Shown: piece by piece, positions 40,054 to 49,444 of the stretch
Numbering within the stretch: the first letter of the stretch is position 1
How the letters are laid out: every line of letters begins with the position of its first letter
DNA from: Anaerovorax odorimutans
GTDB lineage: Bacteria; Bacillota; Clostridia; Peptostreptococcales; JAAYPU01
DNA: 64,000 nt
NCBI GenBank assembly: GCA_016841185.1
Contig: JAENZQ010000014.1
Coordinates: forward strand, 28,961 to 92,960
Direction of reading: 5' to 3'
Made by a program: the position numbers and the translations under genes
Notes under the pieces: model-generated
Databases searched by the model: none
What the model saw: only the letters and a program-made list of their open reading frames with translations
What the model was told of the DNA's origin: nothing

Positions 40054-40272
40054 ATGGAAAATGAAATCAAACAGCTTTTAGAAAAAGTAAGACCTCTTCT
40101 TCAGAGAGACGGAGGAGATGTAGAATTTGTCAGTTATGAAGATGGTATTGTAAAGGTTAGGCTTCAGGGAGCCTGCAGTGGGTGTCCCGGTGCACAGATG
40201 ACCATAAAAACAGTCATAGAAAGAATGCTTAAAGAACAATTTCCGGAAGTCAAAGAGGTTGTAGGCGTATAA
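40054..40272 (+). CDS. NifU C-terminal (NFU) domain Fe-S scaffold protein
   Basis: VRPLLQRDGGDVEFVSYEDGIVKVRLQGACSGCPGAQMTIKTVIERML. Confidence 0.95.
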   Translation: MENEIKQLLEKVRPLLQRDGGDVEFVSYEDGIVKVRLQGACSGCPGAQMTIKTVIERMLKEQFPEVKEVVGV

Positions 40273-40434
40273 AAGATTATTAAAATCAAATCATTCAAAG
40301 TCATTCAATAATACATATTTCATCTTTCGTTCCATCTAATTGAAAGTCCGTGTTTCAAAAAAGAATGAACTGTATTGCGGCATCTATTAAATCCGTTGTT
40401 ATAATCACGGACTTTAACTATGAACATTGAAGGT

Positions 40435-40454
40435 GGTTTTGTTCCAAAGCCTCC
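40435..40454 (+). repeat. Intergenic hairpin repeat (variant I)
   Basis: ggtggttttgttccaaagcctcc; G/C-variant of the ATTTTG..CAAAAT hairpin family. Confidence 0.5.
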
Positions 40455-40498
40455 GTTTTATGATACTAAAATTGAATTTACAATTGATACTTACGGCT

Positions 40499-40534
40499 GG
40501 AAATTTTGCGGCAGCAAAATTTCCGCTTTTTTTT
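40499..40534 (+). terminator. Rho-independent terminator
   Basis: ggaaattttgc ggca gcaaaatttcc (perfect 11-bp stem) gctttttttt. Confidence 0.88.
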
Positions 40535-40673
40535 GGCAAAATCCTTCTTTATCTATTATAATGAAGTGAGACCCGTTAGAGGAAGTCTTAGAGCTTGTTT
40601 AATGAGATAAACTATGTACGATATGTGAGAGATATCAGGCTTTCTGCCTGTGTTAAACAAAAGGGTGAAAAAG

Positions 40674-41954
40674 ATGAAAAAAATTACGATCATTTTATTT
40701 GTTCTGGTCCTTGCAGCCTTTTCCTATATCAGCCTTGATACTTTTTCAAAGCAAGCTGAAAATTTGGAGACTACAGTACAGGATGAAGGGATAGAGGTAC
40801 CAAAGCAGGAACCGGTATATTTGAATATTACTGCAGTAGGGGACATCATGACTCACGGTCCACAATTAAAAGCCCAGTATGATTGGGAAAACAGTGCCTA
40901 TGATTTTTCTGACAATTATGAAATGATTATGCCCCTTATTGATGCGGCAGATCTTGCCTTTTGTAATATTGAAACTGTTTTTGCAGGTGAAGAACAAAAG
41001 TATTCCAGTTATCCCAGGTTCAATACCCCCGACAGTCTGGTGAAAGCACTTAAAGATGCCGGCTTTGATGTTGCTGTCACATCCAATAATCATTGCCTGG
41101 ACCGTGGTGCGGAAGGTGTTATCCGTACAATTAATGTTGTCAGGGATAATGGATTGCAGGCTGCAGGAACACAGCTAAAAAATGAACAGAATTTTTTAAT
41201 ATATCCTGTTAAAGGCATAAAAGTGGGGATTGCCGCATATACCTATGAAACACCGGAATACAAGAATTCTAAAACCATTAATGGCTTAGTCGTACCTGAA
41301 GAAATAGAGGATTGTATCAATACTTTCAATTATGATAATCTGGACGAAAATCTTAAAAAAATGAAGTACACCATTGAAGAAATGAGAGCCCAGGGCGCGC
41401 AGATTATAATATTTTACCTTCATTGGGGACAGGAATATAATAGAACCCCTGATGAATACCAGAAAAAGATTGCCGGTTATCTGGCTGAAAATGATGTAGA
41501 TATTCTTTTCGGGTCACATCCTCATGTTATTCAACCAGTTGAAATTATTGAAGATAAGGAAGGAGAAAAAACAGTTGTATTTTATTCCCTCGGAAACTTT
41601 ATTTCAAACCAGAGATATGAATTAATGGGATTCAGATATTCGGAAGATGGTATGATTGGTGAAGTGATCTGGGAATTTGACCCTGAAAAGCAATCGGGCA
41701 GTCTTTTGGAAGTGAAAAGTATTCCGACCTGGGTGCATAAGCACTATTCAAATGGAAATAATTATGAGATCGTTCCTTTGCCTCAGTTTCTTGAACAAGA
41801 GGTTCTATCGGAAGAAACTTTGTGGAGAGCGGAAAATTCTTTTAAAAACACTTTACAAATCATAGGCTTCGATTACCTGAATGAGGAGACCATGGAGCTG
41901 GAGATATATAAAAGGAAAGCTGAAGAAGAGATAAAAGAAGAGTCTCAGAGATGA
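40674..41954 (+). CDS. CapA family (poly-gamma-glutamate synthesis-like) metallophosphoesterase
   Basis: AVGDIMTHGPQL; NIETVFAG; VTSNNHCLDRG; FYLHWGQEYN; LFGSHPHVIQPVE. Confidence 0.92.
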   Translation: MKKITIILFVLVLAAFSYISLDTFSKQAENLETTVQDEGIEVPKQEPVYLNITAVGDIMTHGPQLKAQYDWENSAYDFSDNYEMIMPLIDAADLAFCNIETVFAGEEQKYSSYPRFNTPDSLVKALKDAGFDVAVTSNNHCLDRGAEGVIRTINVVRDNGLQAAGTQLKNEQNFLIYPVKGIKVGIAAYTYETPEYKNSKTINGLVVPEEIEDCINTFNYDNLDENLKKMKYTIEEMRAQGAQIIIFYLHWGQEYNRTPDEYQKKIAGYLAENDVDILFGSHPHVIQPVEIIEDKEGEKTVVFYSLGNFISNQRYELMGFRYSEDGMIGEVIWEFDPEKQSGSLLEVKSIPTWVHKHYSNGNNYEIVPLPQFLEQEVLSEETLWRAENSFKNTLQIIGFDYLNEETMELEIYKRKAEEEIKEESQR

Positions 41955-41979
41955 GAGGATAGAGTTTTAGAAGATTAGA

Positions 41980-42040
41980 AGAAGATAAAAGATAAAAAAT
42001 AACAGTTAATGATAATTTTGCTTTGCAAAATCTCCATCAT
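41980..42040 (+). repeat. Composite intergenic repeat (C): agataaaag + ATTTTGC-TTT-GCAAAAT hairpin
   Basis: gaagataaaagataaaaaataacagttaatgataattttgctttgcaaaatctccatc. Confidence 0.75.
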
Positions 42041-42141
42041 AATATAAAGATAGAAATTATAGCTTTGTTATAGTTTCTGATAATCACTAACCCCTAATCT
42101 CCAATAAAACTTAACTTACACTTTAAGAAGGAAAGAAGAAT

Positions 42142-42921
42142 ATGGATTTACTTAGGGAGCTTCAGGAAGCCAAAGAAGCTGCATATGCGGCAGGCAAGAG
42201 TATACTTGAGGTATATAAAGAAGATTTTCAAACTGAATACAAAGAGGATAACACACCGGTTACAAAGGCTGATTATATAGCGAACAAAGTGATTATTACC
42301 AAGATAAGAAGATACTTTCCCAATGATGCTATATTATCAGAAGAAGCACGGGATGACAAAGATAGAATGCTGAACCCAAGGTGCTGGATAATCGACCCTC
42401 TGGACGGAACTAAGGAATTTGTAAAAAAGAACGGAGAGTTTACGGTAAACATAGGCCTTGCTTATAATAATAAGCCCGTAATGGGTGTTATTTATATCCC
42501 TGTAAAGGGTGAATTGTATTATGCGATTCAAGGGAAAGGTGCTTTTTATGAAAAAAATCATATGAAAAAGCAAATTACCGTTTCAGACAGAGTAAAAAAT
42601 ATTCGTGCTGCCTGCAGCCGCTCCCATACCTCAAAAAGGCTGATAGCGATTTTGGAACAAAAGGGAATAACTGAAAGGATTTATGCAGGAAGCGCCATCA
42701 AAGGATGCATGGTCGCAAGCGGAGAAGCCGAAATATACTATCGATTTGGTTTTACCAGTGAATGGGATACTGCGGCACTTCAATGTATTGTGGAAGAAGC
42801 AGGCGGCATATTCAGGCAGATGGATGATACGGAAATGACCTATAACAGAAAAGACCCCGTAAATCGAAAAGGTTTTTACATCCTTAACCGGATAGAAAAC
42901 AAGCTGCAAATTAAGATTTAA
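42142..42921 (+). CDS. cysQ: 3'(2'),5'-bisphosphate nucleotidase CysQ / inositol monophosphatase family
   Basis: DNTPVTKADYIANKVI; LSEEARDD; WIIDPLDGTKEFVKKNGEFTVNIGLA. Confidence 0.88.
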   Translation: MDLLRELQEAKEAAYAAGKSILEVYKEDFQTEYKEDNTPVTKADYIANKVIITKIRRYFPNDAILSEEARDDKDRMLNPRCWIIDPLDGTKEFVKKNGEFTVNIGLAYNNKPVMGVIYIPVKGELYYAIQGKGAFYEKNHMKKQITVSDRVKNIRAACSRSHTSKRLIAILEQKGITERIYAGSAIKGCMVASGEAEIYYRFGFTSEWDTAALQCIVEEAGGIFRQMDDTEMTYNRKDPVNRKGFYILNRIENKLQIKI

Positions 42922-42976
42922 GGTAGATTTTGTTTACAAAATCTTCACCTTGTCATCGCGATAAGGTTGCGATGCG
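42910..42976 (+). repeat. Composite intergenic repeat (D): GATTTTG-TTTA-CAAAATC hairpin + TGTCATCGCGA box
   Basis: ttaagatttaaggtagattttgtttacaaaatcttcaccttgtcatcgcgataaggttgcgatgcgg; overlaps cysQ 3' end. Confidence 0.75.
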
Positions 42977-43029
42977 GTAAACTCGAAAAATCAAAAATCA
43001 TAATTCGTAAATATGGAAAGAGGTGGAAG

Positions 43030-44427
43030 ATGGAATATTTAAAAAAACTGGATGCACTTCAGGATGAACTTATTAAAACCCTACAGGGGTTGATTCGGAT
43101 AAGAAGCGTAGAAGATAAACCGATACAGGATAAGCCTTTTGGTAAAGGGATACATGAAGCTTTGATGTATATGCTTAATAAAGGAAAAGCATTAGGGCTT
43201 GAAGTGAAAAATGTTGACAATTATGCCGGGCATGTAGAAATCGGCGAGGGAAAAGATATTTTAGGCATTCTGGCTCATTTGGACGTAGTTCCTGAAGGGT
43301 CCGGATGGCAGTATGATCCTTTTGGAGGAGAAATAGTAGACGGTAAAATATACGGAAGAGGTACAGTGGATGATAAGGGACCGGCAGTTGCAGTTCTTTA
43401 TGGAATGAAAGCAATAAAGGATTCCGGTATAAAGCTTTCTAAAAGAGTTCGCCTTATATTGGGGACAGATGAGGAATCTTCAAGATGGGCCGGTATAAAA
43501 TATTATTTATCAAAAGAAGAAATACCAAATTTTGGATTTACCCCGGATTCAAATTTTCCGGTGATCCATGCCGAAATGGGAATTCTTATTTTTGACTTGA
43601 TAAAAAAAATCAAAGCCGGCACTACAGGGGCTGTTTCACTTAAAAGCATAAAGGGAGGCAATGCACCTAATATGGTACCGGACAGCTGTAAAGCGGTTAT
43701 TACGGCTGATGATTATCAGGATATCCTGAAAAAGGTTGCCCGGTTTAATAATGATAACACAGATAAAATTTCAACAAGAGCAAGAGGAAAATCCTTGGAG
43801 ATATATTCTGAAGGGGTTTCTGCACACGGCGCTCACCCCGAGCGGGGTATCAATGCAGTTTCCATCTTGATGAGATTTTTGGGAATGATCCGTTTTGCAA
43901 ATGAAGACCATAATGAATTTATAGAGTTTTATAACCAAAAAATAGGAATGAACATTCATGGAGAATACATGGGCTGTTATTTTAAGGACGAAATTTCCGG
44001 CCAGTTGATATTTAATGTTGGCAAAATAACCGTGGATGAAAAAACAGCGGGACTGACCATCAATATCCGGTACCCGGTTTCAATGAAAGGAGAAGAAATA
44101 TATAAAGGAATCAGAACCGTTACGGATGAATATGATTTTGGAATCGTAAAAACAGGTGAACAGAACCCAATCTACTTGCCAACGGATCATCCGGTGGTTC
44201 AAATACTGATGAAGGTGTACCGGAAACATACAAATGATAAGGCAAGCAATCCTATTGTTATCGGGGGAGGCACCTATGCAAGAGCAATTGAAAATGCTGT
44301 TGCTTTTGGGCCTGTTTTTATCGGGCAGCCATCTGTAGAACATCAAAAGGATGAACATATAGAAATCGATTTATTAATGAAGGCTTCTAAAATATTTGCA
44401 GATGCCATTTATGAGCTTGCCAAATAA
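43030..44427 (+). CDS. pepV: Dipeptidase PepV (M20 family)
   Basis: ILAHLDVVPEGSGWQYDPFGGEIVDGKIYGRGTVDDKGPAVAVLYGMKAI; LGTDEESSRWAGIKYY. Confidence 0.93.
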   Translation: MEYLKKLDALQDELIKTLQGLIRIRSVEDKPIQDKPFGKGIHEALMYMLNKGKALGLEVKNVDNYAGHVEIGEGKDILGILAHLDVVPEGSGWQYDPFGGEIVDGKIYGRGTVDDKGPAVAVLYGMKAIKDSGIKLSKRVRLILGTDEESSRWAGIKYYLSKEEIPNFGFTPDSNFPVIHAEMGILIFDLIKKIKAGTTGAVSLKSIKGGNAPNMVPDSCKAVITADDYQDILKKVARFNNDNTDKISTRARGKSLEIYSEGVSAHGAHPERGINAVSILMRFLGMIRFANEDHNEFIEFYNQKIGMNIHGEYMGCYFKDEISGQLIFNVGKITVDEKTAGLTINIRYPVSMKGEEIYKGIRTVTDEYDFGIVKTGEQNPIYLPTDHPVVQILMKVYRKHTNDKASNPIVIGGGTYARAIENAVAFGPVFIGQPSVEHQKDEHIEIDLLMKASKIFADAIYELAK

Positions 44428-44511
44428 ATAGAAGATAATGAGCAGGTTCTTCTTGAAAAATAGAAATACAACCGTTATAATATAAGTGCAAAAATAAATA
44501 ATAAATATGTA

Positions 44512-44625
44512 ATCTTCGGGGCAGGGTGAAAATCCCTACCGGCGGTGATAGTCCGCGAGCACATTGTGTTGAGCCTGTGAAATTCAGGTACCGACAGTTA
44601 AAGTCTGGATGGGAGAAGATAAATG
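44512..44625 (+). promoter_or_regulatory. FMN riboswitch (RFN element) aptamer
   Basis: atcttcggggcagggtgaaaatccctaccggcggtgatagtccgcgagc..gagcctgtgaaattcaggtaccgacagttaaagtctggatgggagaagat; P1 ATCTTC/GAAGAT. Confidence 0.98.
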
Positions 44626-44645
44626 ATTAGAGTGTAATTACAATG

Positions 44646-44669
44646 CCCGAAGAAAAATCTTCGGGTTTT
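44646..44669 (+). terminator. FMN riboswitch expression-platform terminator
   Basis: cccgaaga aaaa tcttcggg tttt; 5' arm can instead pair with the aptamer P1 5' strand ATCTTCGGG (antiterminator). Confidence 0.88.
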
Positions 44670-44773
44670 GATATTTTGGGAATAAATTGTAGAACACCTG
44701 ATGATTTTAACCATCGAAGATTACCGGGCTGAATCTTAAGTTCAGACATTATATTATAGGAGGAGAAAAAGAA

Positions 44774-45397
44774 ATGAAACAACCTGAAATGACAGTTCAC
44801 AAAAATTCAAAAACAAATGTATCATTAAAAACAAGTTTACTTACAAAAACAGCTGTGTTATCGGTTTTGGCTTATGTATTAATGCTTTTGGAATTTCCGG
44901 TCTTTTTTTTCCCGGGGTTTTTAAAAATGGATGTGAGTGATTTGCCGGCATTGATCGGTGCTTTTGCACTGGGACCCATGGTAGGTGTTACTGTAGAGTT
45001 GATTAAGAATATTTTACATTGGATAACGGCAAGCCAGACCGGAGGGATCGGTGATCTTGCAAATTTCATTGTAGGGATTGCCTGGATTTTACCGGCAGCT
45101 TTTATTTACAGACATAAAAAGGATAAAAAGAGTGCCGTAATCGGTATGATAACGGGGGTTATAGTAATGTCTGTAGTTGCAGCTTTCACAAACTACTATA
45201 TGTTGATTCCTTTATATTCGAAAATCATGCCCTTAGAAGCTATTATTGAAATGAGTGCTGCGGCAAATACGATGATTACGGATATAAACACGCTTATCCT
45301 GTATGGGATCATTCCGTTTAATCTGTTTAAAGGCACAATTATAACGGTCCTTACATTGCTGGTATACAAGAAACTCTCACCGATACTTCACAGATAA
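44774..45397 (+). CDS. ribU: Riboflavin ECF transporter S component RibU
   Basis: LEFPVFFFPGFLKMDVSDLPALIGAFALGPMVGVTVELIKNILHW; directly downstream of FMN riboswitch. Confidence 0.93.
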   Translation: MKQPEMTVHKNSKTNVSLKTSLLTKTAVLSVLAYVLMLLEFPVFFFPGFLKMDVSDLPALIGAFALGPMVGVTVELIKNILHWITASQTGGIGDLANFIVGIAWILPAAFIYRHKKDKKSAVIGMITGVIVMSVVAAFTNYYMLIPLYSKIMPLEAIIEMSAAANTMITDINTLILYGIIPFNLFKGTIITVLTLLVYKKLSPILHR

Positions 45398-45436
45398 TCT
45401 GCATAGCAGATTATCAGGGGACAGGAGACAGGAAAT

Positions 45437-45500
45437 AAACAAGATAAAAGATAATATATAACAGATAAGAGTCATGGACGGTTTTGTACAAAAGCCTCAA
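45437..45500 (+). repeat. Composite intergenic repeat (E): agataaaag + GGTTTTG..CAAAAGCC hairpin
   Basis: aacaagataaaagataatatataacagataagagtcatggacggttttgtacaaaagcctcaatt. Confidence 0.7.
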
Positions 45501-45735
45501 TTATTAGAGGATAGGGAACAGCTAATTAAATTAACAATTAAAAATGAACAATAATGGTAGGAACTTTTTTATGGGAAAGCTGAATGAATAATGAATAATT
45601 AAGGAAAAAATTTGCTCAAGCATATTTTTCACCATAAATCATAAATCATAAATCCATAGCCCCTATCCCTATTCAAATCCATAAACTATAATCCGTTTGC
45701 TTGTATAACCTTATCTATTTAAGTATAATATATAG

Positions 45736-46206
45736 ATGAAACCAATACTTACCACTCAGAGGTGTATGATGCAACAGTTAATCAGCCATAGTGAGCAGGA
45801 AACCAACAAAATAGGACAAGCAATTGCGGAAAAACTTAAAAAAGGAGATGTCATCTGTTTGACAGGTGATCTTGGAACAGGGAAAACAACGCTTTCCAAA
45901 GCTATTGCCAAGGGCCTGGGCATTCGAGAGACAGTGACAAGTCCTACTTATACCATTGTTCATGAATATGAAGGGGAAATTCCCTTTTTTCATTTTGATG
46001 TTTACCGTATTGACGATATAAATGAGATGTACGAAATAGGTTTTGAAGAGTATTTGGCCGGGGACGGTATTTGCCTGATAGAATGGGCAGAACGGATAAC
46101 AGATATATTACCGGAGGATTGTATTTGGATATATATGGATTACGGGCAAAAGATCGAGGACAGGATACTTAGAATTAATAAACCCGGTTTCATATCAAAG
46201 GATTAG
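45736..46206 (+). CDS. tsaE: tRNA t6A biosynthesis ATPase TsaE
   Basis: ICLTGDLGTGKTTLSKAIAKGLGIRETVTSPTYTIVHEYEGEIPFFHFDVYRI. Confidence 0.95.
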   Translation: MKPILTTQRCMMQQLISHSEQETNKIGQAIAEKLKKGDVICLTGDLGTGKTTLSKAIAKGLGIRETVTSPTYTIVHEYEGEIPFFHFDVYRIDDINEMYEIGFEEYLAGDGICLIEWAERITDILPEDCIWIYMDYGQKIEDRILRINKPGFISKD

Positions 46207-46219
46207 GAGGTGCTACGGT

Positions 46220-46921
46220 ATGATCATTCTTGGGATCGATACAACATCTTCTTCAGCTTCGGTAGCATTACTCAACGAGCAAAAACTCATAGGGGAATAC
46301 ACAAGTAATGCAAAACTGACCCACCTCCGGAAATTAATGCCTATGGTGGATAATTTGTTGAAGAATTGCGAGCTTTCCTTTTCAGATATTGAGGCAATTG
46401 GAGTGTCACAGGGACCGGGCTCTTTTACAGGTATTCGTATTGGAATGTCCACCGCTAAAGCACTGGCACAAGTGCGAAGCCTTCCCATTGTCGGAGTACC
46501 TACATTAAAAGCATTAGCCTATAATATTCCATTTTATCCCGGAGTCATTTGCCCGATTTTAGATGCAAGAAGACACCAGGTATACGGCGCGGCATTCAAA
46601 TGGGAACAAGGATTTTGTAAAGAAATTATAAAAGCAGATGCCTATGCCATAGAGTCACTCACAAAATTAATCAGCGGGTATGAGGATATTCTTTTTCTTG
46701 GAGATGGTGTACAAGCCTATAAAGACAGTATTATGGACAAATTGGGAAATGCGGCATCTTTTGCACCACAATATTTGGCGATGCAGAAATCCTCGTCCGT
46801 AGCTCAGCTAACATATGATATGTTTTCAAAAGAAAACATAAAAAATTGCTATGAAATTAAACCGGACTATTTAAGGAAACCGGAAGCAGAAAGAAATTTG
46901 AGAAAAGAGAAAAGCAAATGA
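46220..46921 (+). CDS. tsaB: tRNA t6A biosynthesis protein TsaB
   Basis: MIILGIDTTSSSASVALL; GVSQGPGSFTGIRIGMSTAKAL. Confidence 0.95.
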   Translation: MIILGIDTTSSSASVALLNEQKLIGEYTSNAKLTHLRKLMPMVDNLLKNCELSFSDIEAIGVSQGPGSFTGIRIGMSTAKALAQVRSLPIVGVPTLKALAYNIPFYPGVICPILDARRHQVYGAAFKWEQGFCKEIIKADAYAIESLTKLISGYEDILFLGDGVQAYKDSIMDKLGNAASFAPQYLAMQKSSSVAQLTYDMFSKENIKNCYEIKPDYLRKPEAERNLRKEKSK

Positions 46922-47364
46922 ATCAATGGCACATAAGGGAAATGAGAGCGGAGGATCTTGATGATATCATGGAAATAGAAAGTCTAAGCTTTTCAGTGCC
47001 CTGGTCGAAAAATGCTTTTATAAGTGAATTGAAAAATTCCGATGTAGCAAAATATTATGTGATAACAATTCAAAACGGCATTGTGGGATATGCCGGATTA
47101 TGGAAGGTATTGGATGAAGCACATATTACAAATATTGCAGTTCATCCGCAATATAGAAACCGGGGAATGGGAACGGCTCTTTTAGAAAAAATAATAACTG
47201 TTTGTCAAAAGGAAAATATTGCGAATATCACATTGGAGGTCCGAAAGTCCAACGAAACAGCCATAAAAATATATAAAAAAATGGGTTTCCGTCACGAAGG
47301 TATCAGAAAAGAATATTATCGCAACAACAAAGAAGACGCTGTAATTATGTGGAGGAGGGAATAA
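46918..47364 (+). CDS. rimI: Ribosomal protein S18-alanine N-acetyltransferase RimI (GNAT)
   Basis: ITNIAVHPQYRNRGMGTALLEKII; LEVRKSNETAIKIYKKMGF; tsaE-tsaB-rimI order. Confidence 0.93.
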   Translation: MNQWHIREMRAEDLDDIMEIESLSFSVPWSKNAFISELKNSDVAKYYVITIQNGIVGYAGLWKVLDEAHITNIAVHPQYRNRGMGTALLEKIITVCQKENIANITLEVRKSNETAIKIYKKMGFRHEGIRKEYYRNNKEDAVIMWRRE

Positions 47365-47455
47365 AACGGCCGCTTGTATGAATATTTTTTTTTATATTTA
47401 CCGATAATAAACAACGTTCCTGTAAATATAAATAATATTCATAGGAGGTGGTTTT

Positions 47456-47656
47456 TTGTTTGAACATGAATACGATTACAACGATGAAATGTGCACTGTT
47501 GCATCTCATTGTAAAAATTTTATGAAGCGAAAAAATATAAATTCTTTCAGCATGTCAGATTACAAGTCATGTGAGAACTGCATCAACTTTTCTCCGGACT
47601 ATCGGTGTACACTAAATCAAGCAGATAATATTCTTTTTAAGATGAATTCCGAATGA
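47456..47656 (+). CDS. Small Cys-rich protein (66 aa), unknown function
   Basis: RBS ggaggtgg before TTG; CTVASHC...CENCINFSPDYRC; followed by its own terminator. Confidence 0.7.
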   Translation: MFEHEYDYNDEMCTVASHCKNFMKRKNINSFSMSDYKSCENCINFSPDYRCTLNQADNILFKMNSE

Positions 47657-47686
47657 AATTCTCTGTTAACACAGAGAATTTTTTTG
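47657..47686 (+). terminator. Rho-independent terminator
   Basis: aattctctgt taac acagagaatt tttttt (perfect 10-bp stem). Confidence 0.9.
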
Positions 47687-47744
47687 ATAAAGGGAAAAGA
47701 TTGAGATATAATGACAGGGGACAGGGTTTAGATTCTTAGAAGGT

Positions 47745-47785
47745 TAGATAAAAGATAGCATATAACAGATAAAAGTTAATTATAC
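47745..47785 (+). repeat. Composite intergenic repeat (F), lacks hairpin half
   Basis: agataaaagatagcatataacagataaaagttaatta; same module as B, C, E. Confidence 0.65.
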
Positions 47786-47799
47786 ATCAGGTGAGTTGA

Positions 47800-48840
47800 A
47801 TGATGATACAAAAAATATTACCCCCGAAAAATGAAGAATATCTTACTTTAGCTATTGAAACAAGCTGTGATGAAACATCAGCGGCTGTTGTTAAAAATGG
47901 AAAAAAGGTTTTATCCAATATCATATCTTCCCAGATAGATATCCATAAACAATACGGCGGTGTTGTACCCGAAATTGCTTCCCGGCATCATTTAGATAAT
48001 ATCAATGTCATAGTAAAAGAGGCTTTAGATTCTGCTGAAGCACAATTCGAGGATCTGGACTTTATAGGTGTGACTTCCGGACCCGGACTTGTAGGGGCTT
48101 TATTGATAGGAATTTCAACAGCCAAAGCACTTTCTTATGCACTCAATATTCCATTGGTGGGTGTTCACCATATTGAAGGGCATATATGTGCAAATTATTT
48201 AGAGCATTCGGATTTAAAGCCGCCTTTTCTGAGTTTGGTGGTATCCGGAGGTCATACGCATATTGTAGACATTCATGAAGAACTGTCCTATCAAGTACTG
48301 GGAAGGACGAGAGATGACGCTGTAGGAGAAGCGTTTGATAAAGTTTCGAGAGTCCTTGGCCTTGGCTATCCGGGAGGTCCGGCAATAGATAAGCTATCTC
48401 AATGGGGAGACCCGAATGCCGTTGATTTTCCGAGAACATACTTAGAGCCTGACAGTTTTGATTTCAGTTTCAGTGGGATTAAAACAGCCGTATTGAATTA
48501 CATTAATTCAGAGAAACAAAAAGGGAATAAAATCCATTCGGCAGATGTGGCTGCAAGTTTTCAAATGGCGGTTATCCAGGTGATCGTTGATAAGGCATTG
48601 ACTGCAGCGGAAAGAATGCAGCGGGATACTATCGTTATGGCAGGAGGTGTAGCTGCAAACAGCCTGTTAAGGAAGATTATGAAAGAGAAATGTGCCGAGA
48701 AAAGAATTCGATTGTATTATCCTTCTCTTGAGTTGTGTACGGATAATGCAGCTATGATTGGCTGTGCTGCCTATTTGAACTATATGAAAGGCAGAATTGA
48801 TTGGTTGGATTTGGATGCCTGCCCTAATTTAAAGTTATAA
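47800..48840 (+). CDS. tsaD: tRNA N6-threonylcarbamoyladenosine synthase TsaD
   Basis: LAIETSCDETSAAVVKNGKKVLSNIISSQIDIHKQYGGVVPEIASRHH. Confidence 0.97.
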   Translation: MMIQKILPPKNEEYLTLAIETSCDETSAAVVKNGKKVLSNIISSQIDIHKQYGGVVPEIASRHHLDNINVIVKEALDSAEAQFEDLDFIGVTSGPGLVGALLIGISTAKALSYALNIPLVGVHHIEGHICANYLEHSDLKPPFLSLVVSGGHTHIVDIHEELSYQVLGRTRDDAVGEAFDKVSRVLGLGYPGGPAIDKLSQWGDPNAVDFPRTYLEPDSFDFSFSGIKTAVLNYINSEKQKGNKIHSADVAASFQMAVIQVIVDKALTAAERMQRDTIVMAGGVAANSLLRKIMKEKCAEKRIRLYYPSLELCTDNAAMIGCAAYLNYMKGRIDWLDLDACPNLKL

Positions 48841-48851
48841 ATGAAAAATGA

Positions 48852-48880
48852 AACAACCTCCGACATGAGGTTGTTTTTTT
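48852..48880 (+). terminator. Terminator between convergent tsaD and acpP
   Basis: aacaacctc cgacat gaggttgtt ttttt. Confidence 0.88.
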
Positions 48881-48897
48881 GAGTAGATGTTTTTATT

Positions 48898-49131
48898 CTA
48901 ATTAGTTTTTTCTTCGATATATTTGATAATGTCTCCGATGCTCTGGAATTTTTCTGCATCTTCATCCGGTATTTCAATATCAAATTCATCTTCAATTGCC
49001 ATTATGATTTCTACCGCGTCTAAAGAATCTGCTTCCAGATCTTTCATAAGAGAAGTGTCCATTGCTATAACGGAATCATCACTGATGCCCAGTTGTTCTG
49101 CAATAATACTCTTAACTTTTTCGAATACCAT
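48898..49131 (-). CDS. acpP: Acyl carrier protein
   Basis: [73 protein letters not shown]. Confidence 0.96.
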   Translation of the reverse strand: MVFEKVKSIIAEQLGISDDSVIAMDTSLMKDLEADSLDAVEIIMAIEDEFDIEIPDEDAEKFQSIGDIIKYIEEKTN

Positions 49132-49444
49132 AAATGTACCTCCCATATTTAAAAATAATCGTTTTCATCCTAAACTTAGTTTATCACAAATTATTATAAT
49201 GGAGTCGTATGAATACTGCAAGGATATTTTAAAAAACATTATGCAATTTATAATAAATATATTAGTATAAATGAAAATATATGAAAAAAACATATTAAAC
49301 TTTGGTCACATCATAAATAATAATTTTTTAATATATCGACTCGTGATCTTTCGCCTATAGAGGTAGGAGCCTTTGAGCGGATTAATGAGATAGAAGAAAA
49401 TCTTGTAGCCATAACTTGACAAGGTAAGGAGCCATAAGATAAAA

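Noticed and set aside
45393-45415. gataatctgc ata gcagattatc hairpin at the ribU stop codon as terminator
   Set aside because: Perfect stem but followed by agggga instead of a T-tract; not called as an intrinsic terminator.
49339-49419. Short open stretch TRDLSPIEVGAFERINEIEENLVAIT* in the acpP-efflux spacer, locally higher GC
   Set aside because: Could be a gene or transposase remnant, but only ~27-32 codons with no start and no recognisable family; insufficient support.
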